Below are positions 38,001 to 50,000 of a DNA stretch of 64,000 nt, in pieces. Origin of the DNA: Acanthochromis polyacanthus (taxonomy: Eukaryota > Chordata > Actinopteri > Pomacentridae); assembly GCF_021347895.1 (NCBI RefSeq), contig NC_067117.1, positions 36,648,067 through 36,712,066 of the forward strand, given 5' to 3'. Position 1 is the stretch's first letter. The number at the start of each line of letters is the position of its first letter. The translations under genes were made by a program, and so were the position numbers. The notes below the pieces were generated by a model. That model was not told the DNA's origin, searched no databases, and saw only the letters and a list, made by a program, of their open reading frames with translations.

Positions 38001-41000
38001 CTTTAATCCAGATACGCTATAGTTAACATTCTGCCAATTACAGGTTTTTCATGGCAAGTGAAAAGAATTAAAGACCTGATATCCCTGGACCAGCTATGCC
38101 CCTGTGATCAGCATTCTGTGATGCTCTCCTCGAGATTGCTGAGGGTTAGTTCACATCAGTACTCTCGGAGGATTCTGGGATCTATGTAAAAATGATGAGC
38201 TGGACACTGCAGAGCTGGGTTGAACCTTGTGTACCCAGTAACACCAAAGGACAGATCCTCATTTTTACGTTATGCTTCTTTTTACCCCCCTCTATAAACA
38301 TAAAAACTTGAGACAGTCGTTCCTGTTCTGGGTTCTTATAAATGCAGACTGAACTGTGCTAACAAAATAATTCAACCGAAATTCCCAAATATATATTTTA
38401 GTAAATTTCAGATGTCTTTCCAAGACCATGTAATGTAATATAATTGAAATAAATTGCTGCCTTTACTTTAGTCAGTAAAGCCAGAGAGAAATATCTATGA
38501 ACTATTCTGAATATCACTTGTCCCATGTTCTAACAAGAAAAGCACTCAGAGCACAGTACTCCGCCAAGGCTGTTCAGTCATTGTATGATTTCCGATGGAT
38601 GAAATTTAAAAAAATAAAACTTGTGGTCTGCAGCGGTGGATCTGTGGTAGGATCAGAATCCTGTGATCGTCAGCAGGCAGCTGATGTAGTGTTTACTTGT
38701 TGTCATTAGTTACAGCGTCACTATGTTGCTATCTTGCAATGACACAAAAATCTTTAACAAATCTGTGGAACAGAATATAAGCCAAATCATTTTCAAAATC
38801 TAATCAGTTGGTCTTTGTGTCATTTCTGACCCTCCCTGAAGATTTCAGCAGAATCCATTTGTCCGTTTTTGAGTAATGTTGCTGACAGACAAACCAACCT
38901 TGATTGTCCCATAACCTCCACCACGTTCCTTGGCGCGGTAAATAATACAGACTCAAAGTTTCTACTCACATATTCAATGATATAAGCAGTGATATTGATG
39001 GTAAGCACACAGTTTATTATATTATTAGCTTACTAGGATTGAAACATTAAATAGGGGACTCAGAGACTGCAGTACTCCGCCACAGCTGCTCAGTCATCAT
39101 ATCATTTGCGAAAGTTAAAATTTTTTTTTAAATTTGTGGATCCAGACGATAAGCCTCATCACTGCCAAATATCAGTCACTTGGAACTAGAGTCATTTCTG
39201 ACCTTCCCTGAAAATTTCATCCAAATTAGTCCATTTTTGAGTAATATTGTATACAGACAGACCAACAGCAATCGTCACATCACTCCGTCGAGGCTCCAAA
39301 GTAATAAACAAAGTCACCCGCAGTGTATGTTTATATCAGGAGGAAAAACTCCCCTATTACATCAACTCAACAGGCCCATAAAGTTGTCCAAGTACATCAA
39401 TCAAGCAAACTGACAAGATTACTTAAAAACAAATTATGGTTTTGCTCAGCTGGGTGCATAAATTAGACAGCCACTGTGAAAAGGTTTCTAAATGCCTGCC
39501 CTGCTGTTGGTCTTTCACTATGTATTTCCTATGATGAATGCTCCATGTTAAACATGTTGCGAGTGTGTAGTGTCAGTCAACATATTAGAGATATGAATGC
39601 AAATTAACCTAATTGCACTTTTTGTTCTTGCAAAAAGAGCAATAGATTTTATTTAATTTTTTTGCAAGCTATGAGAGCAAGTTCAACTAACTTTGAGCAG
39701 GGTCAAATAATCCCAACTCACCAAATAACACTTAACTTCACGACTGAGTTGGCTGAGAGAGGATTATTAATTTGATTGCAGTTTGTACAAGAGAATACAG
39801 TACTACATAATCATCAAAAAAATTTTCTTCTATTAGCTGATATATTATGTAGTGATCACAGTTTTGGTCTGGTATTGTGGCTTTTTTACATCAGAATGTG
39901 CCCTTTCTTCGGATATACTCTTGGCCAATATGGTTTAATGTGACTGTGTTTCAAATTCAAACTGACAAGTGTTTATTGGAACTTGTCTGGGTTCCAGATT
40001 TGTGTTCATGTTAAATGAATCTGGATACAGACTTAGTTAGCTTTTCGTTAAAATATTTTTTTCTTCAAAAATTGACCACCGATTTACAGAGGTGACATCT
40101 CAGAATTAAGTCCTTTAAACTTTCATGTTTCCAGTGGCTTTATTGTAAGGTATCTTAAAATATTTCTAATTGTGTCCTAAGATTTTCGCTCTACAGATAA
40201 TGCTTATTAGTATTTATCTTTAACTGCTCCAACAGAAATATAAAGCCTGTCTAATTGTTAATATGTTTTGATTTGGTTAGGCATCAAGAAGAAGTCCAAA
40301 GTGCCTGGTGTCATGATAACGCAGTTTAAAGAAGAACTTCCAGAAGGAATGTCAACTCCAGATTTCACCCGCAAACCTATTGCTTTGACTATTCAAGAGG
40401 GTAAGTTTTAAACTTCTCCTCTGAGTGAAAGATTCAGGCTCATCACGTCACTGAACAACCTTCAGGTCAAACACAATTTGACCTAAAGGTTACATTTCAT
40501 CATGTACACTTCCATGTAAAAGGGAAAAACATTAATTTACACAACAAATGTTTACAAAAAACATAAAGACATCAAGGTGAAAGTTGCTGATGAGAAAGCA
40601 ATGTATTGTACACTAAACATGGAGGCTGGGAGGTGAAGGTGAGAGGGCACAAACAATATGCAAGACAGTGAACCGCAATTGCTCTCAATGTATTTGTATT
40701 TCAGAAAAAGAACTGAAGCAACAAAAAAAAAAAATCCTCTAAACAGATATTATCAGTTCAGTATCCTTATTTGGCTCATACAATTTGGATCAATCAGAGT
40801 GTTACCATGGAGCACAATGGTTGTAATTGGGTACATTTGGGTTTTTTTGGGTTTTTTGCGTTAAATCATCAGAGACCTAGATGCAATCTTAAATACAGTA
40901 CATAACATATACTAAAACACTACATTGTTCATTTCCAGATGCCTGTCATTAAATGTTTTGTGCCTTTTTGTAGACACTCTGTGATCTGTAAGTTGTAGTG

Positions 41001-44000
41001 TGTAAATGATAAACTGAGCCACAATGTTATCGAAATTGAATTTATTTTTCTTAAGAAATTTCAGTTAATGTTTTGTAAAAAGATTCATTAAATAAAAACA
41101 TTTTCAGAATGTATTTTTGTTGCACTAAAACAAAAGGAAATATTTGGAGTTGTCATTATTTAAAGGGTATTATGCTGTGTTTTTACTGGTCCGGCCCACT
41201 TGAGATCAAATTGGGCTGACTGTGGCCCCTGAACTGAGATGAGTTTGATACCCCTGGTCTAGACTGTATTTCTGATTAATTTAATGTTATCTTTATTGAA
41301 AAAAAATGCTTTTCTTTCAAAAATGGGGACATTTCTAAGTGACCCTAAACATTTAAATGGTAGTGCTAGGTGCAATAGTGTAAAAGAAATAGAAGAAACA
41401 GAAAAAGATACATCTGATCCTGATTACTGAAAACTATCTACTACCTTGAATGTAACAGAAACACAAACAATGGAGGCAGTGAAAGTGGCTCACTTTGGCA
41501 GCAGTGAATTAGTAGAGTTTGCATCTTTTATTAATAATACTTAAAGCTCGTGTCCGGAGTTTTAATCGCAAACTCCGAGTTTGAATCGCAACGTCTCCCA
41601 AAACACTGTTGGTCCCACCCTCCCTCTGATTTCGCGAAATACCTAGTCATGCCCCTTTATTTGTGCACGCGCGCAGTACCTGAGAGGAGTGCCCGGAGTG
41701 CTGCAGCATCTTGCCTGTTTTGCTGTTTAGAGCGGATGTTTAGCAGACAATGGATATATCCGAGGTAAGTCCACTCTTCTACATTAAGTACATTTTGTAA
41801 ATAATAAAGGAATTACGTTAGAATTCTGTATTGAGTCTAACTTATCCTAATACCAAAATAACATGAATCTGCTAGGGCGAACGAGTAAAGTTTCAATATG
41901 TGATTACACTCGTGTATCCCTCTCGATGACGTTTATCAAACTTAGTGCATTTACGCGTGTATATGTGTTACATTGTTTATTTATTTCTATCTAGAGTTCA
42001 GAATTGCATGACTCCTCTGACGAAGAGTATGTCCCAGATGCCCCAACATCTTCCTCCAGAGGTCGGGCATCTAAACGAAGCTGTCAGGCGGGCTAACGAG
42101 GCTGTGGTCGGGGAGCGACGTGAGCACCCCGAGCCAAAAAACGTCCTGCGGTCTCCCAGGAGAATCTTACAGAGGAGGATGCTGCACGTGTCCAGGACTT
42201 ACGTACTCACTGCATAAACTTTGAACAGGTAAATAATTAGAGTTTAAAACGCAGAGGTGTTTAGTAGCTAACATATTTACTCAAGTAGCCTAATCGTCAC
42301 GTAATTCAATGAATCCAACACATTTTAGTCAAGCATAACCTAAGTTTCTCAAGAGGGAAAAAGTATAACTGTTTGACTGTGAAGTATATTTTTGTTATAT
42401 AAATTATTTGAATGTAAAAACTACAAAAATACCAACAAAAATACAATTTAATTAGTTAATTATGAGTAATAAAGTTTATCAAACACAAACTTCATCACAG
42501 TTGAAGAAGTCGAAATGCTTTTGCTGCTGAAAGATTTGTTACAGTGACAAAAATTAACTCAAATAAGAGTACATAAATAAACTCAAGTAAAATTCAAAAG
42601 CTACTCAAAGTACTATTTCTTCAAAAGGTTTCTACAGTAGGCCTATATGTAACTGAGTACACTTCACCTCTGATTATATGTAACAATGTGTCATTTTATA
42701 TTTGTACATTACAACTTTATTTCTCTTTTTTTTTTAGGAAAACATCAACAATCTAAGCCAACAACAAGCCAAGAATGTCCTACAACGTGTTTTGGAACAA
42801 GAGCCAGGAGTTATTTTTGATGTTCTGCTTGAGGCTGGACCTACTGCCAGAGAAAGTGAAGGTGAACGTCAGCCTTCATGGTGTGTATGCACCAATTGCA
42901 GGGAAATGCCCACAGACTTTGAAAAAAAGTGCTGCCAGCAGCATCCACTGCTCTGCATTTCCACCATGCCACATATGCAGGCCTTCATTCTGGAGGAAGG
43001 AGTGCTACGTCTTGCTCGGCGTCTGTGGAACGACCTCCGTGCACTGTAATTATAATGGGGAAAAAACCTTGTTAGTTTGGCTGTTTCCTTATTGTGTTTA
43101 AAATAAAATATAGACAGTAAAGTTTCACTTGAGTTATTGTTACATACACTTAGTATCAAACAAAATGTATCATCAGTCTTAGGAAGTATGCATCAGGCTT
43201 TAGATAGAATTGCTCATCAAGGAAATATTTCTATGTCACTGAAGCTTGGAAAAAGGAGGATTTGCACATCTGGATCTGAAGTGGTGTGCTGGAGCAAAAA
43301 TGTGTCAAAGTAGTAAAAGTTATTATAAGTCTGCATCAACCATTAGCTCTCAAATGCTGTTTTATTGATTACTTACACTGTACTGGTGTGGGTAATCAAT
43401 AAAACAGCATTTGGGTGCTAATGATTGATGCAGACTTTTAATAAGTTTTACTACTATGTCACAGAAGCCTAACTGTATGGTTGGTATATACCAAAATTAA
43501 TAGTAATTGCTAATGAAAAGAAAAGAATTGTGAATATGTTTAAAGTATTTATTATATTGTATAAAGTTATTGTATTTACAAAACAAAATGTACATAATAT
43601 CACAGCCAGATGACTCTACTTTTGTTCTCCTTGACCTACAAAACCAAACAAAATACTGATTATAAAACAATATGTAAGACAAGTAGACCATTTACACTCA
43701 TAATATGCTTTACCATCTCCACGCCTAATGTGTTGGTCCCTCAGTTCTTGTGTCGATGGAGCTGGGACACCACATAAAGGTCCCAACAGTCTTGGGTCAT
43801 CTGGTCTCTGTCTGATGCGTTTTGGTAGCCCAGATTTACTGTTGACACGTGCTGCCACTATCTTGCCTTGTAAGGTGGGAATATAGGAGTAGTTTTTGTC
43901 CTCTTTCAAGGCATAAAAGCACCAGCATCTGGACTTTTTATTGAACAGTTTTCTTCCCCTGTTTTCAAAAATAAAATAGAGACTATCATTTCTTAAAAAT

Positions 44001-47000
44001 GATGCATCTTTTAAAATCTCAATTGAATACATACGGCACAGATCCATCTGGATATTTCTTCACAGGTCTGTCACTGTGATGATTGTAGTCCAAAGCACCA
44101 AGGAACACACGTGCCTCATATACTTTCTTTGAAAAGTTGAAGCGTTTGCCTGCGTACATCAGTAGATGATTATGAAAACTTTCCAGATGAGCAGTGGACC
44201 TACAAAAAATAAAGACCAATTAACAAATATTCAGTAATGAACAAGATCATATTTTACAAATATCTTACCTAAACCTCAAATATTTTGGTACTTCTTTAAG
44301 CCAGCGTTCATTGAGAATGATCTCTGTTAATGTTTTGTATGCAATGGATCCCTTTTTAATCTACTCCTTGTTGGGTTCTGGCTCTAATGGACCGTGCTGA
44401 CAGGCATCCAGTGGCCACTCGTGTTCATTTGTGACATGGTGGAGCAAGCCAATCCACATAGCAGCCTGTCCTCAAACGAAAAACGACCACATAGGTCGTC
44501 TGTACACGCCCGTATTATGACCAAATGTTACGTTTTGACGTATGCGACCTCTAGCGGTTGAGTAAATATCGACACTCTGGAGTCGCAGGTGAAACGTCAT
44601 CATGAACAAACTTTTATCTAACACTATCCCTGTCACTATCCCTAACCCTAACCTTAACCCTAAAAACGTGTTGGGAAAGTGAGAAAAAAGCCGTTTTGCG
44701 ACGGAAAAGCCGTTTCGCGAATTAAATCCTGTAATGCGTTCGTTTTCCCCATAGGGGCGCAAACGTTCATACGACCGCATAGGTGCAAACGACCGATGCG
44801 GTCGTATGAATTTGAGGACTTGTTGCACATAGTCTAAAAATGTATTCAGATTAGCCATTTCAACCAGTACACAGTCATATAAGAACAGGGACACTGGTTA
44901 AAAATACTTAGAAAAAACCTGTCACAGTTCTCAGCGTGTTTACAGCAGAACCAGAAATGACTGCAGATGTCTTTTGTCCATTGCAAGAGAATCCTGCACT
45001 CCCGTTGTTGCCCAGCCTAAGAAAAATCACATAAGAAAATCAGGCACACCACTATAACGTATAAACTATAGATAATTTTCTACTTACAGCATGGATTTTT
45101 TTCCGAGATTCTTCGCTCCATGCCACGTCATAAGTGTGATTTACACCAATGTCTTTGTATTTTCCTGTTCCTAAATTAAAACATCATAGTTGACAGTTGA
45201 CTATCATTTTAAGTCTCAAATGACTAACAATGTAACTACATGTGACACGATAAACATAACATTGTACTCACTGAACAGTGCAGAAATTTGAGTATGTGCA
45301 TCAGTGGACACTTCTGTCAGCTCTACTTCTTTTTGTAGTTTATCCATGCTCTCAATGAAAGCCACTTTCTCCATAATAGTGGAATTTCCTTGGGTCTCCA
45401 CCTTGTTCTTGTTGACAACAGAGATTATTTTCTTGCTGTCATTGTCCATCATTGTGTAAGTACAGTACTGGGCTGAGAAACCAGGACTGTCCATACGATC
45501 ATCCCCTGTTCACAAAGCAATCAACTTGTCAATACATATTCAGAGAAAGTCAGAAAGCAAACACAATGTAAATGTATAAAATGAATTGCAGTCAATTGTG
45601 ACACTAACCTCGGGCTACAACTCCTTGTTTTAAAGTAGGGATAACAGCTGCTCTGCTTTCCATCCAAAAATCTCTGATGGTGTCCACACAGTACTCATCT
45701 TGGATGGCGAAGTAGGTGTTTTTGGCTACCATACCCATGTTCATATATTTGAACAAGAGAGCCACTTTTGTGTAGTTGTTGCCCAAAAGTAAAATGTTAG
45801 TTGACAACATAAAGTCTCCGGCCTGCATTTTAAATTTAAATGTTGGTTGAGAGTTCCACTGGAACACAATGTGACCATTTGGACAAACCTGTAAAAGTTG
45901 GAAGTATCTGTAAATATTGTTCATCATATTGATATTTTTTACACTGAAGATAAAGTTTACATGCCCACTTCACCACCAGCGCTGATCCTCTTTTTGAGAG
46001 AGCTACTTCAAAAGGAGCAGTAGCATCACACTCTTCCTTGGACCCACTGCATTTGTTGACTGGCAGCAAAAGAAATGACAAGAGCTGCTTCATGCAGATG
46101 TTGTACACTATGGCAGCCTGCTCTCCAATCAGGTCGTCTGGGTTTTCCACTCGAATGCCCTCAGGAAAAGTAGGATCATCAGTCTCAGGAACATCTGGGA
46201 CTTCTTCCTGGTCATGGACTGTGTCCTCCACAGCAATAGCAGGAAGCCCTTCCACATTTATTGCAGATGATGTCAATGCTCCAGGTCTATATTTAAAAAA
46301 ACATTTATTTTTTTTTAACAAATAACATGTTTACTGAATTGTTTTTAAACATAATAACTAACCTGATGAGTATTGTAGGAATGTAATCCTCATCGCTGTA
46401 TTCTGAGTATGTGTCCACCTCTATTGTTTTATCTTCTTCAGACGTGGACACTGACTGTGTTTCCTGGGATGGTGACCAGGTCTTGTCCTCTACCCAATCA
46501 ATACTGAGTACAAAATGTGAAATGATCACCACTGATAAATATTAACTGTGTGGGTTAAATTTATACTTACATGGAGTTCTCCAAGTTGTTGAAATCCATC
46601 TCATTTATTTCTTCATTTATCTCATCAGCTGCTAACCTTAAAAAAAAGTATAATTTCTATATTTTGTCACTTTAGCACTGTGGTATCAAATATTGACAAG
46701 TAGGGGAGAACGGGGTAAGTGGAGCCAGTGGGTAAATCAACCCACCCCCTGTATCTGGGCAACGGTATGCATCAGTGGTCACATGACTCTGGATTTAGTT
46801 AGCCCACCTCATTTCAAGCCTTCTGTGGTGAACAGAAACAAAAGCTGAAGTGGTAAGTAACTTTTATTCTCCAAAAATCATTTTTTGCATGTCAAAGTAA
46901 ATTTTCAACATATTACGAATAATGACTATATACTCAAAGTAATTTTAACTATATATAAAAACAGACATCATATGTGTTGCTGAGCTATCAATGTATAAAA

Positions 47001-50000
47001 CCATGTGAATCATGTAGCAAGGTATTAGCCGGAATTGCTAGGCTAGGCTGTTTTCAACAAAATGGTGGCTGTGGGGTAAAGTGAGCCAAACTGCTTGGGG
47101 TAAATTGACCCAGTGGTTCAACTTAACCCGCAATGAGGCACTTAAAGTGTCAGAGGTAAAACATGTGTTTAATTGTAGCAATACATAATTGATTTATTTT
47201 TTTAAATATGTGTATCATTGTAGGCACGCTAGAATGCCGAGGAAATACAGCAGGAAGACAAACTGGGGCTCAACATCCCTTGAGGAGGTGCAGAGAGCAG
47301 CAACTGAAGTCCAGGGTGGAAAATCCATAAGAAAAGTGTCCACAGAGAGAAACATTGACGGTCATCCTTACGCAGATTCCTATAAAAGAAAGAGGGAGGG
47401 GAAGTGACAGTGGCAGGCTACACAGGGACAGCAAACGCAAAGAGGGTCTTCACAGAGGAGATGGAGGACGACCTTGCACACCACGTGAAAAAACTGGCTG
47501 ACCACTTCCATGGCCTCACTGCAAAGAAATCCCGTGATGTAGCCTACGAAATGGCAGAAAAAAACAATATCCCGTCCCAGAGAGCTGGAAAGCTAACTGT
47601 TCAGCAGGTAGGGTAGAAGAGATCACAATTCAGCTCAGATAAACAGTTGGTCTTGTAGCTAAACAGATTCTTAATAATGTCCCTATTCGTTTAGGTCGAG
47701 ATTGGTTCATCAACTTCAAAGCATGCCACCATCTCTCCTACCGTATGCCCGAAGCAACATCTTTGGGGAGGGTGACAGCCTTCAACAAGACCACTACCTT
47801 GAATAAGCAGTAGTTATTTAGTTATTGAAGGCTACAGTTACTTTCCAGTTGTATTGTTGCTGTTTTGTCTTGAAAGGCTGGCCTGTAAAATAAATATTCT
47901 GAACATTGAACATGAGTTTCAATTTGGTTTGTTGTTTATTTAGTTATATACTAACTCATTAGTTATATGCTGCTCAAGTCGAAAATTGAAAAAGTCAAAA
48001 GGTCAATTTACCCTTTGAGGTGGAGCGTGTGTACGTGTGTGTGTGTGGCTGTCAATCTTCCCAGGCTGCCAGAAATCCTGTCCACCTGTGCTGGGTAATT
48101 GGAATCAGGTGCTGTGCCCTCGTCAGCCAATCCGGTACGGCCCTGGTTCAGCATAAGAAGCCGGAGTGCCTGAGAATCATTGGCTTGTCACTGTACTCCA
48201 GTCTTGCCCATGTGCCTCATTGTGTTAGAAACTTTGTTAGCCATCCGGTCGCTCTGTTATTGTGGAGGCACTAGTCTTTTTCGTTGCTGTTTGTTACACA
48301 CGCTGTGTTTAGGTTTATTGGGTACATTTAGGATCTTTTTGTTAAGTTGATAGCTCTAGTTTAGAGTCTCTTTTTGTTCTTATTTATATTTATTTTCATG
48401 TCGTGACTAGTGTCCTCCGTTTTTCTTTTATTTTGTACCTCATTTTCATTTCTTTATAATAAATATCTTTAAAGCCATAACCATCTGGCTTTTATGTTAC
48501 TTCCCTTACCCACTACACGAGCCAGGGTTGTAACAGTTATATTTCCATGACCAATCATTATGGATGCGTTCTAATCATTTCCACTGATGTGAGACATCAT
48601 GAACTCAATGTACATGTGTTGGTTTTACTTCAATTTCATTTCCACTTGCCAACAGGTCAAACAATGTAAAAAGTGGCTCAGTTTACCCCGCTCTCCCCTA
48701 TGTTTTAATGCTGTACCTTTGTTCATTTTCTTCTCTTAGTTCTTGTTTTGGAAAATCATCCTCTCTATAACAGAATGTGGAGTAAATATTTTTATGTTGC
48801 AAGAAATATATATTGTTAAAGATCCAAAGAAAAGACCATGGAAAGTGAATAGGCAAAACATTGCTAAATAGATTTATCAAGGCTTCCATTGATCAAGAGG
48901 GCAAGGCATGCACTGAACTTCAAGGTACAAGCTTGACTATTGTTATGTTAAACGGTCTCAAAGACTGGTATGGAAGGAGACAGGAAGGACAAGGTGTGAA
49001 AACACTTGGGCCATTTCCAGGTGGAGTCACATGTTGCAGACTTAGCGGCTCACTTTGATTTACTGTAGAAATTGGGGGAGGGGGTACGAAGAGCATGGTG
49101 CTCCTATGTCTCACAATTGGACAAGAAGGTTTTACATGCATGTTGATAGGAAACCAAATCTATGTACTTAGTAATGCATGTCAGTGCAAATAGATGAAAG
49201 TTTACCAGAAACTGTAACATAAATGTTTACTTTGCAAGTACAAAGTGAGTTTTAGTAAACCTTTTTTATGACAAACATACCTCTCAGATAATAACTCTCT
49301 GTGAATACTTGACAGCGCAGGCGTAGGCAGCCTCAGTTTTCTTTTGGCCTTTCTTTTGAACGGAGTTGATGTGGAAGCCCCAGACTCTGCCTCATAGCTA
49401 ATATGACATAAAAAGCAACACCGTGATTGATTACAGATAATACACAAAGAATGAATGTAGTAGGCATTTTTAGTGCATAAAACATATTTTATATTATTTA
49501 GACGTACAGAATTGGAAGTGGAATATTTCCAAGCTCGAAAAAAATGCCTGTCGCACAAATTACGAGTATTACAGGGATTTTTAAACCACAGTGGCTACTT
49601 TATAAAGCCCATAAAGTTGATAAGCTACAAATTATTACTGTATATCAACGTATTCAGTAATCGAGAAAAGTCTACAGCATGCCAATTATCAAAATTGCAA
49701 AAGAGGTTCTTTCTCACTGAAATGTGAGAATGTAAGTTTGGTAAACAGTGAAAATATTGACATTTAGGACTAGCGTGAACAATGTCAGCGTATCTATAGC
49801 CAAGTAATGAGCTGAGTACACAATAAAGAACTGAACTTAGCTAACATTATAGTTAGCTAGATACGCTGACATTGTTCATGCTAGTCCTAAATGTCAATAT
49901 TTTCACTGTTTATCAAACTTACATTCCCATATTTCACTGATAATTTGTACATCTTACCTGTTCAAAAGAAATGTTGCCAAAGCAGCGTCCGTTTTGATCC

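Larger units (their letters stand above)
32014..40280 (+). other. igfn1 intron 1
   Basis: 8.3 kb between GTAAGT and TTTGGTTAG. It contains the foldback element at 33904-34437, a MITE at 34955-35322, a SINE with a nested hAT MITE (36604-37343) and repeats at 38539-38945 and 39060-39310. The rest (32014-33900, 35330-36590, 37360-38530 and 39320-40280) is AT-rich with nothing recognised. Confidence 0.7.
46703..48698 (+). mobile_element. pogo-like transposon, internally deleted
   Basis: 1996 bp nested in an intron of the Kolobok-like transposase gene, flanked by TA (46701-46702 and 48699-48700). Ends GGGGAGAACGGGGTAAGTGG and (inverted) GGGGAGAGCGGGGTAAACTG. Inside the left end the motif GGGGTAAAGTGAGCCA or GGGGTAAATTGACCCA recurs at about 47072 and 47098, likely transposase-binding copies. 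The transposase is N-terminal only. Confidence 0.85.

Noticed and set aside
42738..43049. Host P2rx7 receptor gene
   Set aside because: Only the ballast-type Cys-rich domain is present. No transmembrane or ATP-binding channel exons are nearby, and the exon lies inside a TTAA-flanked transposon with an RG-rich upstream exon.
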